A DNA stretch of 64,000 nt from Peptostreptococcus anaerobius VPI 4330 = DSM 2949 (GCF_000381525.1 NZ_KB906609.1:23340-87339); one strand, 5' to 3'; shown: positions 26,307-36,346, counted from the stretch's first letter. Notes: generated from the sequence alone by a model not told the origin. Made by a program: numbers and translations.

Positions 26307-27410
26307 ATGAGAGTGATATTATCAGGTGGTGGAACTGGTGGTCATGTATATCCAGCCATAGCCATTGCAAATAAAATAAAAGAGAATAATCCGGACGCAG
26401 AGATTCTCTTTGTGGGTACTAAAGAAGGCATAGAGTCTGAAATAGTACCAAAGTACGGATATGATATTGAATATATAAGAGTAAAAGGATTTAAGAGAAA
26501 GATAGATTTTGAAAACGTAAAAAGAGTCCTAATGTTTATAAAATCCCTGTCTGACTCAAAAAGAATAATTAAAAAGTTTAAGCCTGACATGGTAATCGGC
26601 ACAGGAGGCTATGTAAGTGGCTCTGTTGTACTTAGGGCAAGCAAGATGGGAATCAAGACTTGTATCCATGAGCAGAATTCTTTTCCAGGCATGACAAATA
26701 AGATGTTGTCTAAAAATGTGGATTTTGTCATGACTAGTTTCGAGGATTCTCATAAGAGGTTTGCTGAGGGAGTCAGGGGCAAGCTTAGGCTTACAGGCAA
26801 CCCAGTCAGAGATGATATATTGACTACCAAAAAAGAAGATGCCAGAAAAAAACTTGGAATAGATACAGACAAGAGGATGGTCCTAGTGTCTGGGGGTAGT
26901 GGGGGTTCAGAGGAAATCAATGACGCCCTAAAGTTAGCCCTACCAAAGATGGTAGAGGATAAAATAGCCTTTATGGTAGCCACAGGTAGGACCTACTATG
27001 ACAAATTTATGGCTGACTATGGACACCTAAGCCTAGATCAAGACCAGAAGATAGTACCATACCTAGATGATATGGCCAATAACCTGGTTGCAGCTGACCT
27101 TACTATAGGTAGTGCAGGCGCCATATCCCTTGCTGAGATAACAGCAGTGGGTATACCAGCTATAATAGTACCAAAGGCTTATACAGCAGAGAACCACCAA
27201 GAGTACAATGCCAAGAGTTTGGAGGCTGCTGGAGCGGGAATATGCATAACTGAAAAAGAACTAAATCCAGAGTCACTTGACAGGGCTATATTCTCCTTAA
27301 TAAATGATGGTGATAGGTTGGCAGCCATGTCAAAGGCTTCGAAGGAATTTGGAAAGCCTGATGCACTAAAAATAATATATAAGCATATAGAAAATGCCTT
27401 AAATAAGTAA
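26307..27410 (+). CDS. murG: UDP-GlcNAc:undecaprenyl-pyrophosphoryl-MurNAc-pentapeptide GlcNAc transferase
   Basis: Peripheral membrane glycosyltransferase (GT28) that makes lipid II from lipid I. The 367-residue protein starts MRVILSGGGTGGHVYPAIAI, the donor-site glycine loop. SGGSGGSEEIND marks the second glycine loop and GSAGAISLAEITAVGIPAIIVP the UDP-GlcNAc site of the C-domain. Typical length. AGAGGAG lies upstream. No murC, murB, divIB or ftsW is found between murD and ftsZ. Confidence 0.96.
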   Translation: MRVILSGGGTGGHVYPAIAIANKIKENNPDAEILFVGTKEGIESEIVPKYGYDIEYIRVKGFKRKIDFENVKRVLMFIKSLSDSKRIIKKFKPDMVIGTGGYVSGSVVLRASKMGIKTCIHEQNSFPGMTNKMLSKNVDFVMTSFEDSHKRFAEGVRGKLRLTGNPVRDDILTTKKEDARKKLGIDTDKRMVLVSGGSGGSEEINDALKLALPKMVEDKIAFMVATGRTYYDKFMADYGHLSLDQDQKIVPYLDDMANNLVAADLTIGSAGAISLAEITAVGIPAIIVPKAYTAENHQEYNAKSLEAAGAGICITEKELNPESLDRAIFSLINDGDRLAAMSKASKEFGKPDALKIIYKHIENALNK

Positions 27411-27564
27411 AAAACTTAAAAAAAATATTGCATTTATATACTAAAATGGGTTATCATAGAATAGACGGAATGTCTTTATATTTCAACTGAAAAGTTTAAA
27501 TTCCCCAAATTCATAAGGATTAGGGTCAAAAACTTTTTACTTAGGAGAAATACTATTTATTAAA

Positions 27565-27593
27565 TTGATAAGTTAAAATGAATTAGACATAAT
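27565..27593 (+). promoter_or_regulatory. Sigma-A promoter of ftsZ
   Basis: TTGATA, a 17-base spacer and CATAAT lie 25 bases before the ftsZ start. A second weaker candidate, TTGCAT and TATCAT 18 bases apart (27428-27457), lies just after murG. Confidence 0.6.
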
Positions 27594-27617
27594 ACATAAG
27601 CGAATGGGGGTTTACAA

Positions 27618-28772
27618 ATGTTGAACTTTGTTGAAGAGCAGACTGGTGCTGCTAAAATTAAAGTTATCGGAGTAGGTGGCGGCGGTAATAATGCTGTCAA
27701 CGTAATGATTAACTCTGGTGTTAGAGGAGTAGAATATGTAGCTGTAAATACAGATAAGCAGGCCCTAGAGTCATCTAAGGCTGATCATATATTACAGATA
27801 GGTGAAAAATTAACTAAGGGTTTGGGAGCTGGTGCTAATCCTGACAAGGGTAAGAAGGCAGCTGAAGAATCTGCAGATGAAATCAAGAAAGAATTAGAAG
27901 GAACAGACATGGTATTTATCACTGCTGGTATGGGTGGTGGTACAGGTACAGGTGCTGCTCCAGTAGTTGCCCAGATAGCCAAGAGTGTAGGAGCCTTAAC
28001 AGTAGCGGTAGTTACTAAGCCATTCTCATTTGAAGGTAGGGTAAGGATGAACAAGGCTGAAGAAGGTATAGCAGAGCTAAGAAAGAATGTTGATACATTA
28101 ATCACTATACCAAATGACAAGATTCTTCAGATAATAGAAAAGAGAACAAGTATTACAGATGCCCTTTCAAAGGCAGATGATATATTAAAGCAGGGTATCC
28201 AGTCTATATCAGGACTAATCTCAGAAGCAGCCCTAATCAACCTAGACTTCGCAGACGTTGAAGCCATCATGAAGGACCAGGGACTTGCTCATATGGGTAT
28301 GGGTACAGCTTCAGGAGAAGACAGGGCTATTGCTGCAGCTAAGCAGGCTATTGAGTCTCCACTTCTTGAGACTACAATAGATGGAGCTAAGGGAGTTCTT
28401 ATCAACGTTACAGGTGGTAAAGACCTTGGTCTACTTGAAGTCAGTGAAGCGACTGATATCATAAGACAGAAGTGCGATCCGGATGCAATGATTATATTCG
28501 GTGCTGCTACAAGAGAAGACTTTGGTGATGAAATAGTGATTACAGTTGTTGCTACCGGCCTACAGGACAATGCTGATGATTTATTTACATCTCCACAGCT
28601 TAGAAGACAGGCACAGCCAGTTACACCAAAGTATAACGAAATACCAAGGGCAACTGAACAGCCTAAGCCAGCACCAGCACCAGAAAAGACATTTACAAAT
28701 AGTTTCGATGAGCCTGTAACTGCTGGTGATGATGATATGGTGATACCTACATTTTTAAGAAGAAAAAAATAA
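27618..28772 (+). CDS. ftsZ: Cell division protein FtsZ
   Basis: Tubulin-like GTPase that forms the Z-ring. The 384-residue protein has the [12 protein letters not shown] loop near residue 20, the tubulin signature [15 protein letters not shown] at about residue 103 and the T7 loop [13 protein letters not shown] with its catalytic aspartate. A proline-rich linker (about residues 335-370) leads to the C-terminal peptide [13 protein letters not shown], which binds FtsZ partners such as SepF. A GGGGG site precedes the ATG. ftsA is not upstream of it, unlike in most bacteria. It has its own promoter and terminator. Confidence 0.98.
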   Translation: MLNFVEEQTGAAKIKVIGVGGGGNNAVNVMINSGVRGVEYVAVNTDKQALESSKADHILQIGEKLTKGLGAGANPDKGKKAAEESADEIKKELEGTDMVFITAGMGGGTGTGAAPVVAQIAKSVGALTVAVVTKPFSFEGRVRMNKAEEGIAELRKNVDTLITIPNDKILQIIEKRTSITDALSKADDILKQGIQSISGLISEAALINLDFADVEAIMKDQGLAHMGMGTASGEDRAIAAAKQAIESPLLETTIDGAKGVLINVTGGKDLGLLEVSEATDIIRQKCDPDAMIIFGAATREDFGDEIVITVVATGLQDNADDLFTSPQLRRQAQPVTPKYNEIPRATEQPKPAPAPEKTFTNSFDEPVTAGDDDMVIPTFLRRKK

Positions 28773-28792
28773 TAAATAATATCTAAGAATAA

Positions 28793-28822
28793 AGGCTCAG
28801 CTTATAGTTGAGCCTATTTTTA
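28793..28822 (+). terminator. Terminator after ftsZ
   Basis: A 10-bp stem (AGGCTCAGCT with AGTTGAGCCT, one wobble pair) with a three-base loop is followed by ATTTTTAT. Confidence 0.9.
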
Positions 28823-28924
28823 TAAAAACGACCCCTTATAAATATAACTTATAATTGAGGGTGCAGATACTTTGTATTTTTGAGGGACTAGTTAAAAATC
28901 ACTAGTATCCAGAAGGGAGAAAAT

Positions 28925-29404
28925 ATGCTTTGTCCTTATTGTGAACATAAAGAGTCTAAAGTGCTAGACTCAAGGCACATAGACAGCGGTTCTATAAGAC
29001 GTCGTCGTGAATGTGAAAAATGCAAGAAAAGATTTACAACATATGAAAAAATTGAAATGATACCTGTTATGGTGATCAAAAAGGATGGCAGAAGAGAGTC
29101 ATTCGATAGAGATAAGATAAAATTTGGATTAATTAGGTCATGTGAAAAAAGACCTGTATCCGTTGCCACAATAGAGAACCTAGTGGATTCAATTGAGACT
29201 GAAATAAATAAGATGTTTCTTGATGAGATAGAGTCACAGAAGATAGGAGAAATGGTGATGGAGAGGCTAAAAGAAGTCGATGAGGTAGCCTATGTTAGGT
29301 TTGCATCTGTATATAGGCAGTTTAAGGACTTAAATACCTTTGTCAATGAGCTAGAAAATATCCTTAAGGAAAGAGGAGATAGGTTTGGTGGAGAAGACGA
29401 ATAA
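28925..29404 (+). CDS. nrdR: Transcriptional repressor NrdR
   Basis: ATP-cone regulator that represses ribonucleotide reductase genes according to nucleotide levels. The 159-residue protein has a zinc ribbon formed by CPYC (residues 3-6) and CEKC (residues 31-34) flanking the basic [10 protein letters not shown] segment. The ATP-cone follows ([18 protein letters not shown]). Typical length. The stop overlaps the start of the next gene by 20 bases. No nrd gene is in the window, so its targets lie elsewhere. Confidence 0.96.
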   Translation: MLCPYCEHKESKVLDSRHIDSGSIRRRRECEKCKKRFTTYEKIEMIPVMVIKKDGRRESFDRDKIKFGLIRSCEKRPVSVATIENLVDSIETEINKMFLDEIESQKIGEMVMERLKEVDEVAYVRFASVYRQFKDLNTFVNELENILKERGDRFGGEDE

Positions 29405-30200
29405 AAAAGTGATTGATGTCGATAAAGTTAAGAGGCTCTTCTCAAACAATAAATTAGAAGAAGCCTTATTAAGTGATATAGACATTTGTGATAACTGCAT
29501 AGTCCTAAAGAATAATAATTTTAGGTTGACCTATACACTTTCATCAATAGATGCCAAGTCTTCAGATGACATAGGTCAACTGGCTGACCAGGTCGGTATA
29601 AACAATTCTAGGATAGTATCTAACCATCAGATACATTCAAACCTTGTCAGAAAAATTGACGAAAGCACTAGAACTTATATCAAAGATGCAGATGCTATGA
29701 CTAGCAATATTGAAGATACTGGTCTTATAATATATACGGCCGATTGTGTTCCTGTAGTATTGATAGACCCTATTAACAAGGCTGTAGCGGCTATTCATGC
29801 TGGATGGAGGGGTACTTATGGCTCCATAGTTGAAGAGTCAATTTCGATGATGGAAAAAGAATACAATACTGAACCGGGCGACCTACATGCCTATATAGGT
29901 CCCTTTATAGGACTAGGCAATTTTGAGGTAGGGGATGACCTATACTACAAGTTTGAAGAGTTTATGAAAGAAAAGTCTATATCTATGTCTGATTGGCAGA
30001 CTGCATATGACAAGATAGGTTTTAGTTACCATCTAGATCTTGGTAGGATTAACGAACTTTTAATGCTTGCTTTGGGAGTCAAATCAGAAAATATAAACAA
30101 GCTGAATATATGTACTGTAGAAAATTCAGACCTATTTTATTCATATAGAGCTCATAACAAAACAGACAAGAGAATAGGTACAATTATAGAGATACTTTAA
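29385..30200 (+). CDS. YfiH/PgeF-family protein (laccase-domain)
   Basis: A 271-residue member of the family annotated as polyphenol oxidase; characterised members (PgeF/YfiH) act in purine-nucleoside or peptidoglycan-edit hydrolysis. The zinc-ligand residues appear in [20 protein letters not shown] and [12 protein letters not shown]. The loop that usually reads GPxIGPCCYEVG is [12 protein letters not shown] here, so its cysteines are missing. The start codon is TTG at 29385 or GTG at 29388; GAGGAG six bases before the TTG favours the first. It overlaps nrdR by 20 bases and precedes the response regulator by 16 bases, so it is in one transcript with them. Confidence 0.85.
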   Translation: MVEKTNKKVIDVDKVKRLFSNNKLEEALLSDIDICDNCIVLKNNNFRLTYTLSSIDAKSSDDIGQLADQVGINNSRIVSNHQIHSNLVRKIDESTRTYIKDADAMTSNIEDTGLIIYTADCVPVVLIDPINKAVAAIHAGWRGTYGSIVEESISMMEKEYNTEPGDLHAYIGPFIGLGNFEVGDDLYYKFEEFMKEKSISMSDWQTAYDKIGFSYHLDLGRINELLMLALGVKSENINKLNICTVENSDLFYSYRAHNKTDKRIGTIIEIL

Positions 30201-30216
30201 TGCTAGGAGGGGAAAT

Positions 30217-30912
30217 TTGGATAGAATATTAATAATAGATGATGAAGAACATATATTAGAACTTCTAGACTTTAACCTTAGCCTGGAGGGATATGAAGTT
30301 ATAACCACTATGTCAAGTCTTGACGGTCTAGATATAATCAAGCAAGACAAGCCCGACCTAGTTTTACTAGACTGGATGTTGCCCAAGATGAGTGGTATAG
30401 AGCTTTTGAATATTATTAGAAGCGATGAAGACTATGACGACATAGCAGTTATAATGTTGACTGCCAAGAACATGGAAGAAGACAAATTAGAGGGGCTTAC
30501 CATAGGGGCGGATGACTATGTGACCAAGCCCTTTAGTATCAAGGAGTTGTCTGCTAGGGTCAAGAATATCCTAAAGAGGTACAATAAGCAAGATTCTAAC
30601 AACAAAACCAACAAGCTAGGTTCAAACAAGTTAAAAGCTGGAGATTTGATCTTGGAACTTGATAGGCATGAGGTATATTTGAGAGACAGGTTGATAGACC
30701 TAACTGTCAAGGAATATGGTATACTCAAGCTACTACTTGAGAACAAGGGTAGGGTAATATCCAGAGAACATATTCTTGAAAAGATATGGGGCTATGACTA
30801 TTTTGGAGAGACTAGAACTGTGGATGTCCATATTCGTTATCTTAGAAAAAAACTAGGAGAAGATGAAAATTTTATCGACACTATCCGTGGGCTTGGCTAC
30901 AAAATAAAATAA
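30217..30912 (+). CDS. OmpR/PhoB-family response regulator
   Basis: Two-component DNA-binding regulator of 231 residues. The receiver domain has the acidic pair DDEEH at residues 8-12, phospho-acceptor D52 in LVLLDWMLPK, T82 in IMLTAKN and K104 in VTKPFS. The winged-helix domain follows (KEYGILKLLLENKGRVISRE and ILEKIWGYDYFGETRTVDVHIRYLRKKLG in part). The start is TTG, with AGGAGGGG upstream. The kinase gene follows 61 bases later. Sequence suits PhoP/PhoB of phosphate control, but no phosphate transporter is nearby, so the signal is not established. Confidence 0.9.
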   Translation: MDRILIIDDEEHILELLDFNLSLEGYEVITTMSSLDGLDIIKQDKPDLVLLDWMLPKMSGIELLNIIRSDEDYDDIAVIMLTAKNMEEDKLEGLTIGADDYVTKPFSIKELSARVKNILKRYNKQDSNNKTNKLGSNKLKAGDLILELDRHEVYLRDRLIDLTVKEYGILKLLLENKGRVISREHILEKIWGYDYFGETRTVDVHIRYLRKKLGEDENFIDTIRGLGYKIK

Positions 30913-30973
30913 GTTTTTATGGGGTAGTAAACTAGATTTATTATCCTATTTTTATTGAAGTGAAAGGGAAAAA

Positions 30974-32281
30974 ATGAAAACAACACTATACTTGATAGCT
31001 ATCCTTTTAGTGGCTTCTTGGACTGCAATATTATTTATGTACAAGAATTTCATGGAGGTTAGGATGTTTACAAAGACCATGATGAAGTTTACAAATAGGG
31101 TTAGGAACAAGGATTTTAAGGCTAGGATGGATATACCAAAATCTAGGTACACCAATAGGCTGGCAAAGAACCTAAATAGGATGGCAAAGATGATAGATAG
31201 GTATTTCAATGAGGTTCAGAGTAAGAATGACCAGTTGGATGCTATCATCAAGTCTGTTACAAACGGAATACTTGTCGTGGACATAAACAAGAAGATATAT
31301 CTTGCAAACAAAGAAGCAAAATTACTCTTAGGTTGTGATTCACAAGCTATTGTAGAGGGTGAATATGTAATCGACGTTATACGAGATGGGGGACTAAAGG
31401 ACTTTTTGGTGTATAATATAGGTATAAACTACTCTATAACCAAGGAGTTAAAGGTTGAAGGAAACAGGATATATAGGGTCAAGATAGATCCAGTCAGAAT
31501 GCAGGATATAGACAACCTGAGCATATCTACTGTTGTAAATATTGAAGATGTGACTGAGATGAGGAAGCTTGAAAATGTAAGACGAGACTTTGCAGCCAAT
31601 GTGAGTCATGAATTAAAGACCCCTCTTACTTCCATACAGGGATTTGTTGAGACATTAAAGAGTAAGGATGAGGATATCAGCCCAGAGGTTAGAAAAAGAT
31701 TTTTAGATATTATAGAGAATGAGTCTAGGAGGCTTACAATATTGATAAATGATATACTCTTGATATCGTCAATAGAGGGTCAAGTAGAGCTTACTAAAGA
31801 AGAGTTTTCTATTAGGGAAGTCAGTGAGTATGTCGGCGACCTATTAAATGAAAAGGCTGAGCGTTACTCAGTATCAGTTAATTTTGACTACTCAAATATA
31901 GACGACCTAATCTATACTCAAAAGGAGTACTTCAAGGACCTCTTGATAAACCTAGTGACCAATGGAATCAAGTACAATCAAAAGGGCGGCAAGGTAGAAA
32001 TAAAGTATAGGCAAGATGCTACAAGGCTTGTGCTTGAAATAGAGGACAATGGGATAGGTATAGACAAGGATGACATAGATAGGATCTTTGAAAGGTTTTA
32101 TAGGGTGTCTAGGTCTAGGTCTCAAAATATTGAGGGTACTGGGCTAGGACTGGCTATAGTCAAGCATATAGTCAGGTCATTGGATGCAAAGATTTTTGTA
32201 GAGTCTGAGCTGGGATTAGGCACCAAATTTACGATAGAGTTTGACCTTGTAAAAATAAGAAAAAGACAAGAGGAAGAATAA
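30974..32281 (+). CDS. Sensor histidine kinase, PhoR-like with a short membrane region
   Basis: Partner kinase of the preceding regulator; 435 residues. One membrane segment lies at residues 5-22, with no second one and no extracellular loop, so this is a shortened version of the usual two-segment sensor. A HAMP-like helix region and a PAS domain follow (about residues 90-170, GILVVDINKKIYLANKEA). The phospho-acceptor H212 is in NVSHELKTPLTSIQGF. The ATPase domain has NLVTNGIKYN, EDNGIGIDKDD and GTGLGLAIVKHIV. The start has an AAAGGG site. With no external domain, signal input must come from the membrane, the cytoplasm or another protein. Confidence 0.92.
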   Translation: MKTTLYLIAILLVASWTAILFMYKNFMEVRMFTKTMMKFTNRVRNKDFKARMDIPKSRYTNRLAKNLNRMAKMIDRYFNEVQSKNDQLDAIIKSVTNGILVVDINKKIYLANKEAKLLLGCDSQAIVEGEYVIDVIRDGGLKDFLVYNIGINYSITKELKVEGNRIYRVKIDPVRMQDIDNLSISTVVNIEDVTEMRKLENVRRDFAANVSHELKTPLTSIQGFVETLKSKDEDISPEVRKRFLDIIENESRRLTILINDILLISSIEGQVELTKEEFSIREVSEYVGDLLNEKAERYSVSVNFDYSNIDDLIYTQKEYFKDLLINLVTNGIKYNQKGGKVEIKYRQDATRLVLEIEDNGIGIDKDDIDRIFERFYRVSRSRSQNIEGTGLGLAIVKHIVRSLDAKIFVESELGLGTKFTIEFDLVKIRKRQEEE

Positions 32282-32397
32282 GTCAAGACAAAATTTTTGT
32301 TAAATATGGCTAATTTTAACATATTTGATTGAATATAATGTATAATAGTATATTGTGGTAAAGAGCGTATATTTATATAAGAAAAGGAAGTGAAAAT

Positions 32398-33717
32398 ATG
32401 GATAATAGACCGATAGTAGCAATAGTTGGTAGACCTAATGTTGGTAAGTCTACCTTATTCAATAAATTGACAGGAACGAAGATATCGATAGTAGAGGACA
32501 CTCCAGGTGTCACAAGAGATAGAATATTTGGTGAAGTAGAGTGGTTAAACAAGTACTTTACAATAATAGACACTGGTGGTATAGAACCTGAATCCGATGA
32601 TATAATCATATCTCAGATGAGAAACCAGGCTATGCTAGCAGTCGATATGGCCCATGTAATCCTATTTGTAGTAGATGGTAAGGGCGGTCTTACTGCTGCT
32701 GACAGGGAGGTTGCAGACATACTTAGAAAGACTAACAAGCCAGTATTACTAGTTGTCAACAAGATTGACTCTAAGAGCCAGTGGGACAATGTATATGACT
32801 TTTACGAGCTTGGACTTGATATGCCATTTGCTGTATCAGGAGCCAATGCAATAGGTCTTGGTGACTTACTAGATGAAATCGTAAAGAATTTTCCAGATGG
32901 TTTAAATACTGAATACGATGAAGATGTGATAAAGGTAGCCATAACTGGTAAGCCAAATGCAGGTAAATCTTCAATTTTAAATAATATCCTAGGTGAGGAG
33001 AGGGTAATAGTATCTCCAATAGCAGGAACTACAAGAGATGCCATAGACACATACTTTGAGCAGGGAGACAACAAGTTCCTCCTAATAGATACTGCAGGTA
33101 TCAGGAGACGTTCAAAGGTATATGAAAATGTAGAGAGGTTCTCTGTAATCAGGTCTATGTCAGCTGTAGATAGGGCTGATGTAGTACTTATAGTAATAGA
33201 TGCAACTGAGGGTGTTACTGAACAGGATACCAAGATAGCCGGTATTGCCCATGATGAAGGGAAGGCATGTATATTCGTAGTCAACAAGTGGGACCTAGTA
33301 GAAAAGGACAACAAGACTATGGGTAATTACAAGATGAGTATTAGGGAGAAGTTCCCATTCATGTCCTATGCACCTATAGTATTTGTTTCAGCTGTAACTA
33401 ACCAGAGAATAGCAAAAATACTAGAGACTGTTGTATATGTATCATCCGAGCAGAATAAGAGGGTATCTACATCAGTTCTTAACCAGGTAATAGCAGAGGC
33501 TGTTATGCTTAACCAGCCACCGTCTGACAAGGGTAGAAGGCTAAAGATATACTACGGTACTCAGACAGGAGTAAAACCGCCTACATTTACCCTATTTATA
33601 AATGACAAGGAGCTTACTCACTTCTCATACACAAGATATATTGAGAATAGGATGAGAGAAAACTTTGGATATGAGGGTACTTCAATTAGAATTGATTATA
33701 AACAAAAAAGAAGATAG
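32398..33717 (+). CDS. der: GTPase Der (EngA), ribosome assembly
   Basis: Double GTPase that helps assemble the 50S subunit. The 439-residue protein has GTP-binding domain 1 with GRPNVGKSTLFN (residues 10-21), DTGGIEPESDD and NKID. Domain 2 has GKPNAGKSSILNN (about residue 183), DTAGIRRRSKV and NKWDLVEKD. The KH-like C-terminal domain ends in TSIRIDYKQKRR. Typical length. It is followed closely by plsY, the usual Firmicute order der-plsY-gpsA. Confidence 0.98.
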   Translation: MDNRPIVAIVGRPNVGKSTLFNKLTGTKISIVEDTPGVTRDRIFGEVEWLNKYFTIIDTGGIEPESDDIIISQMRNQAMLAVDMAHVILFVVDGKGGLTAADREVADILRKTNKPVLLVVNKIDSKSQWDNVYDFYELGLDMPFAVSGANAIGLGDLLDEIVKNFPDGLNTEYDEDVIKVAITGKPNAGKSSILNNILGEERVIVSPIAGTTRDAIDTYFEQGDNKFLLIDTAGIRRRSKVYENVERFSVIRSMSAVDRADVVLIVIDATEGVTEQDTKIAGIAHDEGKACIFVVNKWDLVEKDNKTMGNYKMSIREKFPFMSYAPIVFVSAVTNQRIAKILETVVYVSSEQNKRVSTSVLNQVIAEAVMLNQPPSDKGRRLKIYYGTQTGVKPPTFTLFINDKELTHFSYTRYIENRMRENFGYEGTSIRIDYKQKRR

Positions 33718-33732
33718 TTGGGGGAATTTACA

Positions 33733-34341
33733 ATGCTAGTATATATTTTAATTGTTATTTTGTCTTATTTGCTAGGTAATATATCAAGTTCATATATTAT
33801 TAGCAAGTATGTATTTGACAGTGATATAAGAACCAAGGGATCAAAAAATCCAGGCACTACAAATGCTCTTAGGGTATTTGGTTTTAAGGCAGGGCTCCTG
33901 ACTTTTTTGGGTGACTATTTCAAGGGGACTATAGCTGTATTAATTGCCTACTTTATTGCTGGCTACTTTAGGGTAGACATTGATTTATGTAGGTATTTGG
34001 CAGCTCTTAGTGTGGTGATAGGTCATTGTTGGCCAGTATTTCTAAAATTTAGAGGTGGTAAGGGTGTTGCTACTACTTATGGAGCTATGCTTGCTATCTC
34101 ACCCCTATCAACACTGTTTGCGATGCTGTTTTTTATAATACTAGTTTCGATTACTAGGTATGTATCAGTGGGCTCTATATTTGGAGTCCTATTATTTCCA
34201 ATACTGATGTATATTAGGGCAGACCTATTGGGTGTATGGTTCTGTATACTATTCTTTATTTTGGTAATATATAGGCATAGGGAGAATATAAAAAGGCTGA
34301 TTAGGGGAGAAGAAAATAAATTAAAACTCTCAAGAAAATAA
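33733..34341 (+). CDS. plsY: Acyl-phosphate:glycerol-3-phosphate acyltransferase
   Basis: Membrane enzyme that starts phospholipid synthesis from acyl phosphate and glycerol 3-phosphate. The 202-residue protein has five to six membrane segments and three PlsY motifs: GSKNPGTTNALRVFG, GDYFKGTIAVL and FRGGKGVATTYGAM. I chose ATG at 33733 because the GGGGG site ends eight bases before it; the upstream TTG at 33718 lies inside that site. A terminator separates it from gpsA. Confidence 0.96.
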   Translation: MLVYILIVILSYLLGNISSSYIISKYVFDSDIRTKGSKNPGTTNALRVFGFKAGLLTFLGDYFKGTIAVLIAYFIAGYFRVDIDLCRYLAALSVVIGHCWPVFLKFRGGKGVATTYGAMLAISPLSTLFAMLFFIILVSITRYVSVGSIFGVLLFPILMYIRADLLGVWFCILFFILVIYRHRENIKRLIRGEENKLKLSRK

Positions 34342-34366
34342 ATGATAGATTAGGAAAATAATTTAG

Positions 34367-34410
34367 GGTTGTAGATATTTTTATATATTAAGAGATATTT
34401 ACAACCTTTT
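34367..34410 (+). terminator. Terminator between plsY and gpsA
   Basis: GGTTGTAGATAT (34367-34378) pairs with ATATTTACAACC (34395-34406), one wobble pair, followed by TTTT. Confidence 0.75.
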
Positions 34411-34450
34411 ACATTAGAGATAGGAAAAAGTCCTAGAAAAGGAGGTAATT

Positions 34451-35461
34451 ATGAGTAAAGTATGTATATTAGGTGCAGGAAGTTGGGGTTGTGCCCTAGC
34501 CATGGTTCTGGATAGCAATGGTTACGAAACCCTTCTATGGGCTAGGAGAAAGGACCAGGCTGACGAAATAAATGATAGGCACACTAATTCTAAATATTTG
34601 CCTGAGGTCGTTTTATCTGAAACTATTAAAGCAAGTTCTGATATAGAAATAGCTATAAAGGATTCAGAGATGATTGTTCTTGCCGTTCCATCACAAGAGG
34701 TGAGAAGGCTATGTATGTCTATAAAAGATATTGTAAATCCTGAACAGATTATTGTTAATGTAGCCAAGGGTATTGAGCATACAAGCGGTATGAGGATATC
34801 TCAAATAGTTGAAGAGACAATACCGGGGGCTAAGTACTGTATGCTTTCTGGTCCATCTCATGCTGAAGAGGTTGCTAGAAATATACCTACAGCACTTGTA
34901 GCTGCATCTAAAGATATAAACATATCTCAAAAGGTTCAAGACTATTTTATGAATAAGTTTATAAGAATATATACCAACTCAGACCTAATAGGGGTTGAGC
35001 TTGCAGGAGCATCAAAGAATATCATAGCTTTTGGGGCTGGTATCCTTGATGGTCTTGATTTTGGTGACAATTCAAAGGCTGCCATGATGACTAGGGGCCT
35101 TACTGAAATATCTAGGTTCGGAGTTAGTCTTGGAGCGGACTTATCAACTTTTTCTGGTCTATCTGGTATAGGAGACCTTATAGTTACCTGTACATCTATG
35201 CACTCTAGAAATAGGAGGGCTGGTATCTTGATAGGTCAAGGCTATAGTCTTGAAGAGACTCAGGAAAAAATCCAGATGGTGGTAGAAGGTATAGTTGCTA
35301 CTGAAGCCATCTACAAAAAAGCCAAGGAATTGGACATAGAGATGCCGATCACAGAATGCATATATAAGGTCATAAAGGGTGAAATCGACCCTAAAAGTGG
35401 TGTTACTGACCTGATGACTAGGTCAAAGAAGCACGAAAACGAAACAATTTTTAAATTATAA
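34451..35461 (+). CDS. gpsA: NAD(P)-dependent glycerol-3-phosphate dehydrogenase
   Basis: Makes sn-glycerol 3-phosphate from dihydroxyacetone phosphate, the substrate of PlsY. The 336-residue protein has the dinucleotide site CILGAGSWGCALAMVL at the N-terminus, VNVAKGIEH at about residue 97, SGPSHAEEVA at about 136 and the catalytic GASKNIIAFGAGILDG region at about 188. Typical length and a GGAGG site. It completes the der-plsY-gpsA group. Confidence 0.97.
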   Translation: MSKVCILGAGSWGCALAMVLDSNGYETLLWARRKDQADEINDRHTNSKYLPEVVLSETIKASSDIEIAIKDSEMIVLAVPSQEVRRLCMSIKDIVNPEQIIVNVAKGIEHTSGMRISQIVEETIPGAKYCMLSGPSHAEEVARNIPTALVAASKDINISQKVQDYFMNKFIRIYTNSDLIGVELAGASKNIIAFGAGILDGLDFGDNSKAAMMTRGLTEISRFGVSLGADLSTFSGLSGIGDLIVTCTSMHSRNRRAGILIGQGYSLEETQEKIQMVVEGIVATEAIYKKAKELDIEMPITECIYKVIKGEIDPKSGVTDLMTRSKKHENETIFKL

Positions 35462-35511
35462 TAACAAATTTCAATTTAAACGGTACAAGACCTAGACTTT
35501 TTGATATAATA

Positions 35512-35520
35512 TACTATATG
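35512..35520 (+). promoter_or_regulatory. Extended -10 promoter before the YggS-SepF operon
   Basis: TGATATAAT with no clear -35 element, about 46 bases before the YggS start. Very similar to the element before murD, including the following ATACT. Confidence 0.5.
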
Positions 35521-35565
35521 TAATATTTTGCTCATTTTCATATGAGACTAAAGGAGGGTGGACTG

Positions 35566-36267
35566 ATGGATAGTTTAAAAGACAATTTAGAAAGAGTAAG
35601 AGCCTCTATTAATCAAGTTGCGCTCTCATCTAATAGGGATCCAAAATCCATATTACTGCTAGGTGTAACTAAGACAGTTGATGTTGATGTAGTTGAATCT
35701 GCTATAGAATTGGGTGTCGAAGAAGTTGGGGAGAACAAACCCCAGGAACTAGCGAGAAAATACGATATTATCAAGGATAGGGTGAAGTGGCATCAAATAG
35801 GGTCACTCCAGACCAACAAGGTTAAATATATCATTGACAAGGTTGAACTTATACATTCTCTTGATAGGGTAAGGTTGGCTGATGAGATAAATCTCAGGGC
35901 TGACAAGATAGATAGGGATATAAAATGTCTTGTACAGGTCAATATGTCAGGCGAGGAATCAAAGCATGGCCTAAGACCTAGTGATGTTGAAGACTTTGTA
36001 AGGTACTGCTCCAGCAATTGTCCAAGGATTAGGATAGTTGGTATGATGACAATGGCAGCAGCTGATGCGGATGAAAAAGGTGTCAGAGCTTGTTTTAGGG
36101 GGCTAAGAGACCTATCTCAAAGCATAGATCGTTTAGGATTGGATAATGTGAAGATGAAAGAGTTATCAATGGGAATGAGTGGTGACTACAAGATTGCGAT
36201 TGAAGAAGGTTCTACAATAGTAAGAGTGGGAACTAGCATATTTGGTAAAAGAGATTACAGCAAGTAA
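35566..36267 (+). CDS. YggS-family pyridoxal phosphate homeostasis protein
   Basis: A PLP-binding alanine-racemase-fold protein of 233 residues involved in vitamin B6 balance. The PLP lysine is in LLGVTKTVDVD (about residue 32). GENKPQEL, WHQIGSLQTNKVKYI and LSMGMSGDYKIAIEEGSTIVR(VG) are family signatures, the last quoted in part. I chose ATG at 35566, eight bases after AAGGAGG; an upstream ATG at 35542 would lie before the ribosome-binding site. It heads the sepF operon, which is its usual place in Firmicutes. Confidence 0.95.
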   Translation: MDSLKDNLERVRASINQVALSSNRDPKSILLLGVTKTVDVDVVESAIELGVEEVGENKPQELARKYDIIKDRVKWHQIGSLQTNKVKYIIDKVELIHSLDRVRLADEINLRADKIDRDIKCLVQVNMSGEESKHGLRPSDVEDFVRYCSSNCPRIRIVGMMTMAAADADEKGVRACFRGLRDLSQSIDRLGLDNVKMKELSMGMSGDYKIAIEEGSTIVRVGTSIFGKRDYSK

Positions 36268-36346
36268 ATATAAACTTTAAATTTAAGAAGAAAATAAAAA
36301 TAAGAATCTAAATAAAATGTTGAATAGATGTTACAGGAGGTATATT

